Source: Malachius bipustulatus (Eukaryota; Arthropoda; Insecta; Coleoptera; Melyridae). From it: a stretch of DNA of 64,000 nucleotides. Position 1 is the stretch's first letter. Each line of letters starts with the position of its first letter. Positions 21,297 through 31,690 of the stretch are shown in pieces. The position numbers and the translations under genes were made by a program. The stretch is from the NCBI GenBank assembly GCA_910589415.1, contig OU342631.1:11222001-11286000 (forward strand). Reading direction: 5' to 3'. The notes under the pieces are model-generated. The model saw nothing but the letters and a program-made list of their open reading frames with translations. It made no database searches and was not told the origin of the DNA.

Positions 21297-23155
21297 TGTT
21301 CTTCCGAGACCGGCGAAACCGATGTTCCGGAAGTATTCGGAGACAGTCAGTCCAAAAGTGGTGTAGCTCGGTCTGTCACACTTTTCTAGGATACATTATA
21401 CAGGGTGCACCATGTATCCTTCTCTATATTGCTATCTCCTAACGCTAACAGATACAGGGTCGGTTAAACAAGTCCAAAGGAGCGCAATTTTGTGGCCATC
21501 TCGAATCCGTCGAGACATACAAGATATCTGTGACCGTTCCTGAAATATCCTGAAAGAACGGAAAAATCGAGATTTCTTATTTTTGGAGATTAATAAATAA
21601 TTTTTTGTGAGCTTACATAAGTCGGCAAGAGCTACCCATCTGACATTTCAAAAATGTTCAAAGCCGACTAGATCCCAGAATTTTCATAGTCAACTTTCGT
21701 TTTTCTTATGGCCACCATATTGTTTTTTTATGTTCTTCGGTATAAAAAAAATCATAAAAACTAAAAATTGTTAAACTTCAAAAAATAATTAAAAAAAAAT
21801 TTTATTCTTCTTTTTTCTTTACAATAAAGACACTTTTTTAGACCGAATTTCATAGATAAATTAAAACACCATAATAAGGCAAGCACTATTTCGGCGTATT
21901 TTACAAATGTTGACGTTTTTCGACGATTTTTGTAGGTTTTTCTTTGAAAAAAGAAAAATAAAAATTTGAAATTTTTTTTTTGAAGTTTATTAATTTTTGG
22001 TTTCCATTATTTTTTTCAAATCGAACGATATAAAAAAATAATATGGCGGCCATAAGAAAAACTAAAGTTGACTGTGAAAACTCTTGGATCTAGTAGGCCT
22101 TGAAAATTTTTGAAATGTCAGATGGATAGCTCTTAACGGTTATGTAAGCCTATAAAAAATTATTTATTAATTTCCAATAATAAAAAAGATATGACGAAAA
22201 TAAGAAATCTCGATTTTTCAGTTTTTTCAGGATATTTCAGGAACGGTCACAGATATCTTGTATGTCTCGACGGAATCGAGATGGCCACAAAATTGCGCTC
22301 CTTTGGATTCGTTTAACCGACCCTGTATCTATTAGCGTTCAGGAGATAGCAATATAGAGAAGGATACATGGTGCACCCTGTAGAGGCGCCATTTTTCGTC
22401 GTCGAAAGTTGAAATTTGACTTGATTAAAGAGGCGCATGGTCTCACGACGCCTATTGAAAATAAGCGGGATCCGTTACCGGAAAGTGTCGTCTTTTTTCG
22501 GGAATTTTGTTTCTTTTCTGGAAGAGCCTAGGAAACACTCTAAGTTTTGAAAGTTGCACCGATTAAGTTGAAATTTTGAAGGGACGAACCTTGGGACGCT
22601 CCAATACGACTTATTGAAAATGAGTCGGATCCGAGAATGTTAAGGCCCCCGTTCAGGGCCGTACTTGTTTTTACAACGTCCCACCTATAGGATTTTTTCT
22701 CGGTAACGGGACATCGCGGAGAGATTCTACTGGCACATTTACTTGACGAAAGCATAGACGTACAAACTTTGTTATGATCTTTTTTCGTAAAAAAAATAGG
22801 TGAGCGGCAAAAAAAATATTTGCCGTACCTACACCTATAATTTTTCGCCACTCACCTATCATTTTTTGCAGGATTTAGAATTTTTTTTTTGACCGACCGA
22901 AAAATTAATAAAACAGTGCGATAGAGACGTTCATTACCTACAAAAAAGGTATATATACTTTTTTATCGCCATCGTTGAAAAAACTGTCAAAATCAGGAAA
23001 AACTTCGGTAGGTCATTCCGACTGTTTTCCGCGTCCCCCATTTGTATCTTCCTGTATTTTCTACATCGTGAACTTTTTGGAAAAATTTTTTTCTGCGACA
23101 TATAAAATTTGAGTATTGGCTTCAATTAGTCTCGCATATGTTGGCACTATATGTA
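21297..23155 (+). repeat. Dispersed repeat family, copy 1 (interrupted)
   Basis: Related to 61715..62440 in the same orientation. Shared blocks: gagaccggcgaa, atggtctcacga, gcctattgaaaa, cggatccgagaat, cgttcagggccgtactt, cacctatagga, tcggtaacgg, and the end ggcttcaatt plus tctcgcatatgttggcact. In this copy a block around cctattgaaaataagcggga is repeated at about 22595. The family is interrupted by the palindromic element at 21401..22380. Unknown class, no convincing frame. Confidence 0.65.
21401..22380. mobile_element. 980-bp palindromic element with TA flanks, nested in an older repeat
   Basis: Left end cagggtgcaccatgtatcc and right end ggatacatggtgcaccctg are inverted copies, flanked by TA (21399-21400, 22381-22382). 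The arms extend about 340 bp each with minor changes; they include cacagatatcttgtatgtct (right) and its complement (left), around an AT-rich centre of about 300 bp. Non-autonomous, Tc1/mariner-type by TA duplication and end sequence. It sits inside the dispersed repeat at 21297..23155. Confidence 0.85.
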
Positions 23156-24519
23156 GGCACAAGTAAATCATTGCCTGAAGTTCAGTAACTTGTCGATAAC
23201 ATTGTTTGCTGATTACCCTCAATAAGCTCGAATCTCAACCTTACCATGAATATTTGTGTTTTTCTTATTAAACTATTGATTTATACAAAATTGTCAAACG
23301 GGAACGCGTCTTATCTACCTATTAAGACTGTGGCTACCTCTCTAGAACGCTCCTTTCATTTCAGATGACTGTCTACAAGCGCTCATAAATATTTGATTCC
23401 ATTTGTGCGGTCGATTGCAACAAGATAATAATCTGTCTCTATTTTCTATTTCAATGGATTTTGGGGACGGTATAGATGATTAAAGCAGGATGAGCAGTTA
23501 TTCTCTAGAACATGACGTCACCTTAAAAGGATGAAGACCAATCAGTGGGCCGAACATAAGGTACCTATTATTATAATATCACAATGTTTTAGAAATCCTG
23601 GGTTAGAGAAAAGCTCACCAGTTAATAATAGAAAGTCATTAGAAACAGAAATAGAAAAAAATATCTGAATGATGGGATTACAATAATGACAGTTTTTTTT
23701 ATCAAAGCCTCGCACGATACAAAAGAAAATCGAACGAAAGAGGATACTATAATGGAACTATATTACGGAGGGAAAATAATATTGTTGTCTGTGTTTGTGC
23801 CTGTTTGGACACTTCTGGTCTGTAAACAGATCTAATCATTGATATGTCAAAGTAAATAAGTTTCGCGATAGACGCATAAAAAAGCTTTCAGCCATATTTC
23901 AAATAATAAAAATCAATTTTAATTTATTGAATCTATTTTTATGTGTATATAGGTACGTAGGTTGTTGGTTGAAATTTTGTCTATCTACTCGTTTTAAATC
24001 AGAAAAGCCGGGATTCTGGAACAATTTTTCACGAAACAGGATTCGATTTTTTAAATAGTAACCCCTTACTAGTCATACAACGTTGGAAAAATCTTTTTGA
24101 GAATATTTTCTTCTAAATTGCGAAAAAAGCAGATATTTTTCCTCAGGAGGGAGTTTTCCTCAGGAGGGGGAACATTTCTTCAGCATTTTAAATATACACT
24201 GTTTCTGTATAAAGATAACTCAAAAAAAGTTCAAATGAAGTGCAAAAAAGCAAAAAAAGTAAGAAAGGTGAACCTATAGAAAACGCTCTCTTGAAAAAAT
24301 TCTTCTCTTCTTCTTCATTGGATGAAAAGCGATGACGTCCTGAACACGATTTTAAGATCTTTTTAAAATGTAGGTATGGTAAATTTCTTAGAAATGGTTA
24401 CTTCCAAGAGGGTAAGTTTGGGGTTAATGGCCACTTGCATGAAATTATAGAAACTTTTTGAAACGGTATGCAGAATTTAAAAAAAAAGGCTTGTTAAGAA
24501 TGTAATGTACATTTTATAC
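23156..24519. other. No feature recognised
   Basis: AT-rich sequence without a supported gene, tRNA or clear repeat boundary. A direct repeat of ttttcctcaggaggg-type sequence occurs near 24140 to 24175. Confidence 0.4.
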
Positions 24520-25320
24520 TTACTGGCTAAATGCCAGCGACCGTAGACAACCGCGTTGCGCGCGTCGCATAAGTGAGTGATGGTGGCCTTTAGTTCGCTC
24601 AGTCGACGGCGGTGCAGACGCGCCTGGCTGGAGCCCTCGAATTTCGATCTTGTACGCCGATACCTGAGATCCGACTTTTAATTGTCGAAGCCTTTCTGTT
24701 CTAGGAAATTGCGGAAGGAACATCGCCTTCACGAAAACACCTGTCGCAAATAATTCACGTGTAATGGCGTTGTGAATTTTCCTTTAAATTATCACGAACA
24801 TCATCCACGTTTTTGGCTTGATTTTTCCGACCAGTGATTGCTTTTTCCGACCGTCAGTGCTTTTTCCGACCCGACATTGTTTTTCCGACCAGCCAAGCGT
24901 ATTTTCGACCAGCACAGATTTTTCCGACCAGCCAAGACTGGAGCACATTATTTTTCCATTTGGAACACACCTGGACTACCGGAGCTGCCGCTTTCATCAG
25001 CATAGCACGAACATAGACCCGTAACTAGCAGCCGAACCGGTGGAGTTCCTGTACCCCCGGCTGAAAACCCTCCATCTTCCAGCGGGAGAGAATAACCGAA
25101 GATAAGTGCCTTCGCTGATCCATTTTTAACAGACCAATTCATTCGGCTGATCTCAACGCTCGCGTTTAATTGATTGTTAACCGTGCTCAAGATGTCATTT
25201 TGATCATAACCAACTGTGATTTTTTTTTTAATAAAGGTACCTGTTGTTCTGCTGACCCGCTTGTTATTGCTGACCCTCTTTGATTAGCAACTCAATCCAC
25301 GACCCTTGTCTCTTAATTGT
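24520..25320. other. GC-richer island with a short tandem array; possible LTR-element relic
   Basis: 24530 to 24680 is much more CpG-rich than its surroundings (gttgcgcgcgtcgc, cgacggcggtgcagacgcgc) and contains gctcagtcgac, similar to an arthropod initiator, on the plus strand. 24828..24945 holds about six copies of ttttccgacc(agcc) spaced 18 to 24 bp. A plus-strand AATAAA follows near 25228. Together this could be a decayed LTR or a 5' exon/promoter; no conserved protein was read. Confidence 0.35.
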
Positions 25321-25424
25321 CTCATGCTCTCAACGGTTATTTTTCCCCTCCAAGGGTGAAATAATTCGTTTCCATTTGACTCCCAACGTCAATAGTTCAT
25401 TTCAAGAAAATCTAGCTATACATA

Positions 25425-26461
25425 CAGGGTGTTAACTACCAACTAGTACAAAATAAAAGAGGTGATTCTAAGACTTCTTGTAAGAAAAAAGGTTTCTATT
25501 AAAATGGGTCCGCAAACGCACCGTTTTCGAGATACAGGGTGTTAAAAAAAAAAAATTTCTTACTTTTTTTGCGATATGTCAAGAACCGTTTGAGCTACAG
25601 GCTCCAGCTTTTGTACAGATTTTTACATTAATAATAGCTACTTTTAAGGCTCCAAACTAATGTTATAAGATATGACAGTGGTGGAGATTTTAGGGTTGTG
25701 TAAAGGTTTCACCCCCCCCCTAACTTTTACGGCACTGGAAAAATTGTCATTTTGAGAGAAAATGTCAAAGCGCCAAAAAATTTTCCACAAAAAAGTACAC
25801 AAAAGCTGTATAGCCACCGTTCTCGAGAAAAAAAGGCATTTTATGATCAAAAACGTACAAAATTCAACATGAACAGAAACAGAAATGTATTTATTTTATT
25901 TTATTTTATTTTATTTATTATGTATTTATTCTAGACGAAGTTGAAAACAATCTGGCTACAAGCACAAGAAAAATAGGTGCAAATTTGAATTTGTGCCATG
26001 TTACAGTATAGAAAATTTTGAAAATAAATTTTTTGTTCATGTTGAATTCTGTACGTTTTTGATCATAAAATGCCTTTTTTTCTCGAGAACGGTGGCTTCT
26101 ACAGGTTATGATCAAGAATACTTTTTTGTGTAAAAACATTGGCGTTTTGAAATTTGCTCTCAAAATTACAATTTTTCCAGTGCCGTAAAAGTTAGGGGGG
26201 TGAAACCCTTACGCAACCCTAAAATCTCCACCACTGGCATATTTTAGAACATTAGTTTGGAGCCTTAAAAGTAGCTATTATTAATGTAAAAATTTGTACT
26301 AAAACTGGAACCTGTAGCTCTAACGATTCTTGAGATATCGCAAAAAAAACATAATTTTTTTTGAACACCCTTTCGAAAACTTTGTTTGCGGACCCGTTTC
26401 AATAGAAACCTTTTTTCTTAGAATAAGTCGTAGAATCACCTAGTTGGTAGTTAACACCCTG
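25425..26461. mobile_element. 1037-bp palindromic element with TA flanks
   Basis: Ends cagggtgttaactaccaact and agttggtagttaacaccctg are inverted copies, flanked by TA (25423-25424, 26462-26463). Arms of roughly 430 to 450 bp run inward to aaggcattttatgatcaaaa (about 25838) and its complement (about 26063). A second cagggtgtt-type end is embedded about 117 bp inside the left arm, with a partial mirror on the right. The centre is an attttattttattt low-complexity loop. No transposase, so non-autonomous. Confidence 0.85.
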
Positions 26462-26463
26462 TA

Positions 26464-28289
26464 TAATGGGAATATTTCTGATGAAAGTAATAATAATTAT
26501 AAAACTTTTCTGGGTAATTGTATACATCCGCGGCTCCTACGTTTCATCAATTTTTTCGGGACCGAGGAGCGAAATAGGGGTGCTGGGTGGGTAAGAAGCT
26601 AAAAACAGCCATTGCAAACTAATATAAAGGTCACCACTAAGGCCTCTTTGGCACTACGGTCGAATTTATATTTTTTTTTTCACTTTCAGGGCAAGGAATA
26701 TCTTCGAGATTAACAATAGCACAGTTTTTATTTTGAATTTTGCATTTATTTTGCATTTATATTCCAAAATACGCGACATCGCTCGCTATTATATTCCGAC
26801 TACGTTTGCATGCTATGTATGCTACGTATGTAACCAGACCGGCTCTGGTGTTGATATTACGAGTTTCCGCCGTCCACTCGACACTCTGACCTTGCATGTT
26901 TATTGTGATTTTCGCTGTTCTAAACAGGTCCGCACTCAGGAAGACCTTCTTTTGATGCCCTTTTGTTCGCTTATCTTTCATTTGCAAAGCAAATTAATAC
27001 CTTCCTGGTGTTACTATATGTATGTCCTCCACCCCTATATAGGTGCCATAGTGAAACTGTAGGAGCCGCGGATGTATATAATGACCCTTTTCTGTTAAAA
27101 AAAGGTGACTTGGAGTTCAAATTGTAAGAATTCAGGAAGTTAAGAGTTCAATATTTTTGAAAAAAAAAATTATCCAGTTTTTCATTTTCATTAATTCAAT
27201 AAACAATTTCATAGAAAGTTATACTTAGCCAGTGGTGTAAATTTGGCTTTGGCTCATCATAAATCTTCTAAAAACGGCGATTTGAAAAATGAGCTTCGTG
27301 GGCCAAAGTAATTCTCCAAAAAGAAAGCATATTAGATAAATGGACTTTTGTGATATACCAAGGTAATTGGGGTCGAAATAGAAATAATAGAAATTTTAAA
27401 GACCAAAATGTTTTATAGATCCCCGCATTAAAGATTTTAACAAAGCGTTAAAGACAATTTATTTTTATCTACTCAGAAATTGGTTAAATTCGTGCTTGGA
27501 TGTTCTCCCAAAATTCTTGTATTAGAACAATTTTAAATTTTGCAAATGTGCTTCATGAACTAACTACAACTTCACAGCAGACTTGAAGTCTTTTTTTGGA
27601 AAAATTCAAATCATTTTTTTTTCTAAATGAAATTAAATCAAAAGAAAGAAAGTAAAAAAAAAAACATAAAATTATGATAAAGTCAAATTAACTTTTACTT
27701 TTCGATCCATTCCATTTAAATTTACGTGAAAAACTTTTATGTGAAAAAATTTTCGCCCTAGAAATTCCGCCACACACAAAATTTCAATAATGCTCATTAT
27801 ACTAAAGTTACGAGTGTAATTAAAATTCACCACGCAGCAAACAACAGAACTTGTTGGAAATTTATGCGAGATCACAATACCTCCTAGAGCATTATTCAAT
27901 CAAATTTAGCTTACCACTTCTATTTTAATTTAATTTCATCAAAATACCTTCTTTCCCTTTCAATTCGCTTTACAAACTCTTCTCACGAGTCAATAAAAAT
28001 AAGCCAATTTTGATATACCTACCTAAAGCCATTAGAGATAAAACACAGGGGAGCTTTTCAGTTGAAATAAAACCGAGAATGCGAAATTCTTTTAGAGGAA
28101 GACCCCAAGGGATTTCTTTGATTATAGGTATTTAGTCATCATTTTCAGGACTTGGATAGAATGATGTTAACGTATACGTATGATAGGCAACTATAAGAGG
28201 TCTCAATTCAATTTCCTTTATAGGTGAGGAAGGACCGATCGGGAAATGAGTAATGGGATTAATGTGGATTAGGTGAGTTGAATCAATAA
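26464..28289. other. No gene recognised
   Basis: Two open frames overlap at 26733..27062 and 26757..26987 on opposite strands without recognised domains. The sequences gcggctcctacg (26528) and cgtaggagccgcgg-like gtaggagccgcgg (27060..27072) form an inverted pair about 540 bp apart, so 26520..27075 may be another inverted-repeat element. Confidence 0.4.
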
Positions 28290-29165
28290 ATGATGCCGAA
28301 ACAGTTAGTAACTGGACAGCCAAAATCGCACACCATGTGTGAAATCGTATTTTACGCATAAAATAAAGAATAATTTTTTTCAAGATCAGGCCTCGTTTAG
28401 GAAATATTTCCAAAAATGTAAAACTAAGGCTACTTAAAAATATTTTTTTTAGTAACTGAGCAGTCAAAATCGAATACCATGTATAAAATTGTATTTTAAG
28501 CATAGAAGAATGAATAAATTTTTCCGAGATCAGGCCTTGTTTAGGAAATATTTCCAAAAATGTAAAACTAAGGCTGCTTAAAAATATTTTTTCTTATAAC
28601 TGGGAAGTCAAAATCTAACACCATGTATAATATCGTATTTTAAGCTAAAAAGAGATAATAACTTTTTTCAAGATCATGCCTCGTTTAGGAAATATTTTCA
28701 AAAATATAAAATTAAGGCTGCTAAGAAATAATTTTTTTTAGTAATTGAACAGTAAAAATTAAACACCATGTATAGAATCGTATTTTAAGCTTAAAAGAGA
28801 GACTAACTTTTTTCGAGATCAGGCCTTGTTTAGGAAATATTTCCAAAAATGTTAAACTAGGTTATTGCTATTAAAATAATTTTTTTAGTAACTGAACATC
28901 CAAAATCGACTAAAATGTATAAAATCGTATTTTAAGCATAACAGAAAGAATTTTTTTTTCAAGATCAGGCCTCGTTTAGAAAATATTTCCAAAAATGTGA
29001 AACTAAGGCTACTAAAAAATTTTTTTTTGTAGGAGAGTCGAAATTGAACGCCACGTATAAAATCGTATTTTAAATTAAAAAGAGTGAATAACTTTCTTCG
29101 AGATCAAGCCTCATTTAGAAAATATTTTCAAAGATGTGAAATTAAGCCTGCTAAAAAAGGCGTGA
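28290..29165. repeat. Minisatellite, about six units of 145 bp
   Basis: The anchor gatcaggcctcgtttaggaa recurs at 28384, 28528, 28672, 28817, 28963 and 29102 (spacing 144, 144, 145, 146, 139). Each unit continues with aaatatttccaaaaatgt, a T-run and ccatgtataaaatcgtattt. Divergence grows toward the right. Minus-strand frames in this array are repeat by-products. Confidence 0.9.
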
Positions 29166-30740
29166 TAATTAACTAAAAAATTATTTTGAAAAAAATCGTT
29201 TGCGGACTCGAGCGTACATCTAGGTATGTAACATTTTATTATTTCGTTTGCCATTTGTATCAATACCTTTTCGCAGAAATCTCCTACAATTCATTATTTA
29301 GTATCATCGATTAACAGGGAGAGAACAGGGAGAGAACAAGGGAGAATGACGCCATCGTATTGGAGCGATAACTAAGCAGCTTTAAAAGCTTAAGCAACGA
29401 CGGCAGGGAGCTATAAAAAATTGAGCTTGCACTGTATTTTATTTAAAGTTGATATCACCATGCCAAAGCGGGACTTTACGGAATGGATGTAGACATTGAT
29501 TTCGCCAGCTTATTAGACAGGTATAGACTATCTAATGGCAAAAAGGGGAGTCGCCACAGTGAACCTCGACCTGAAAAGGGTTAGATTTGTATCTCAGACC
29601 TTCAGAAGATTTATGCAGACCTATAGGTAATATTTGAATGCCGAACACTGGTGCTCCTAGCTGCCTTCAAATTATTTTCAAGATATTGAAAGTATTATTA
29701 TTCTGCTTATTTTATTGGTCGATAATGCCGGAATCCTTTTTAATATATTGAAAAAATCATTTTTTTATGATAGTATCATGACACATTGCTTCAACTGACC
29801 TGGGTCCACTCCAGCTTTCTCTGCTTCGTTCTCGGCTGGTCGAGCATTTTAGTGCAACAAGTGGAAGAGATTAATCAGTCAATGTTCTGCTTCAATAATT
29901 ACGGTGGAAATTGTTCTGAAATTCACCGCAATCAATCGGCTAATTATTTTCCTGAATGAATTTCTGGCTTGAGGCAACTATGTTACAACAAGAAGAATTC
30001 ACAATTCCAAGTAAAGTCCGGCAGACCTTCTCCAAGAACGCGGAAGGGTTCCAAGTGGCACGAAATAGGGGAGGATTTCTCTCTAAAAATTCTGAAGTGT
30101 TTAAACTCTCAACAATGCACTCTTTTGACAAAGTAGCCCCTCCTCGTTTGAGTATTGCGTGATTGGTTGCTTTCAAAGTCTTAAGAGATCAAAAAATTCC
30201 TTGAGCTTTCCTAAATAAACAAACATTAGTGACTTGTTTTAATAACTTTCTGTTCTCATAGCTTTCTATTCTCATTCGAAATTGGCACAACGATGAAAGC
30301 CATTTAATACCGACAGGATCCAAATGGGAAACATACTTTATTAAACTTGGAAAGTACAGTGAAGCTTAAGCTTCTAATTACTTATTGTTAGATTAAGCAG
30401 TCAAGTAAGGGTGTTTTGTTTGCTTTCTCCTTACCTTATCCTACCCTGAGACATTATTTATCCACGCGATAGTAATGCGTATGTATAATGCACGCGTTAC
30501 ATCTATATGGTCTGTGAATTTGCAGAGAGAAGACCCCACTTACTTTAGGGAGTCCCCCTTCCATCCCCAATGGTTGAGCAACGATAAGCAGGCTTTGTCT
30601 CTCGCGTGCGAAGTTCTCACAAGAGTGAGAAAGTTCCCCTCAGAGTTAGTTTATTAAAGATTTAATAGCAATTCCAATTTTTATGGCTAATCAAAATAAA
30701 TGTCCCTGTAGGTTAATATTAAAATTCAAGAGAAGGGTTA
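29166..30740. other. No feature recognised
   Basis: Contains a tandem agggagagaac doublet near 29318 and overlapping opposite-strand frames at 29940..30176, neither of which resembles a known protein. A short frame at 30475..30657 likewise has no support. Confidence 0.4.
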
Positions 30741-31496
30741 TTTATATTTAGTTGGATTTTATTAGACTGTCTACGAAATCTTTTTGCTCTAATATTTTGA
30801 AGTATTGGCGCTTTTGATTGGTCTGGAGGTTTTTAGAGCTGCAGGAGTTTATCGATTCCATCGGTGACGTCACATTCCCGAGGTAAACGCAGCTCCCAAA
30901 ACATGATCTAAGTGGGCGAGCTCTTCTTAAAAGTGTTGGGTCTGACAAATTCGGGATGAACAATTCATCAGGTTTTATTATTACTGCTCGTTTTTGGCCT
31001 GGATGATGGTTGGAGTTCTTGTGGCAATAGCGATCTGTTTGTTGTGGGGCGCAGTATCTTTTGGTAGATCCTGTGCCCCAAGATGAAATTATCTTCCTGT
31101 TAACGAGAACATCAAAAATGGTAGTTTTACATCCTTCTTGCATTTATTTCCATCGTCAATTGAATGCGGTGGTGAATACTGTTGATGAAGAAATATTGGT
31201 AAACGAGACCCTTCAACATATCCATCGTATCTTTCTTGGGGATATCTCCATTTTTTCCGCCATGTGATCACCATAACTATTTTCAGTGGATTGGTGAGTT
31301 CTACGAAGTACGAACAACTGGATGGAGTTGCTAGTTTGCTAACAGATCTGTTGTTGCCAACTTTTATGGGGAACTTTTTGATTGAAACCAATGGCTTAAA
31401 CTCCGCCTCTATTGTATTGTATTGCATTAATGGGTATGTATCTACTCTACGACTTAGAAGATCTTCTGTATGTCGCTTTCTGCTGTAGCACCCCAT
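30741..31496 (-). other. Probable 3' part or flank of a non-LTR retrotransposon relic
   Basis: Downstream (minus-strand sense) of the RNase H-tail remnant at 31497..31690. Two minus-strand frames (31143..30748 and 31496..31089) are open for over 130 codons, but their sequence is not a recognised domain. Most likely the 3' portion of the same element, or unrelated flank. Confidence 0.35.
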
Positions 31497-31690
31497 CCAG
31501 TCCTAGTTCTCATAGCAGATTGAGAAGGTTCGATGAGTCGAAATGGTAAGTCTTATTCTACTGATTGGTAAAGACCTTTTTTGTTGTACTGCATGGCACT
31601 CGATTAGGACATGTCCCGGACAGGGTTAAGTCCACCTCCATACAGAATCTACAGGTTTGGTCGTTCTGTAGACCAAACTTACTAAGTAAG
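31497..31690 (-). pseudogene. C-terminal end of a jockey/R1-type non-LTR polyprotein, degenerate
   Basis: Minus-strand translation, across a stop and probable small indels, gives KFGLQNDQTCRFCMEVD, a spaced TCPNRV block, then LLNLL.ELGLDGVL. This order (CxFC finger-like motif, ECPAL-like block, LLxFLxxIGL-like helix) is the standard tail after the RNase H domain in jockey-group elements. It continues directly from the first unit of the adjacent tandem array, whose minus-strand frame reads GLRILTGFFVGHFKL. Confidence 0.6.

Noticed and set aside
28290..29165. CRISPR-like array
   Set aside because: Whole 145-bp units repeat with no unique spacers; the host is an insect, so it is a minisatellite.
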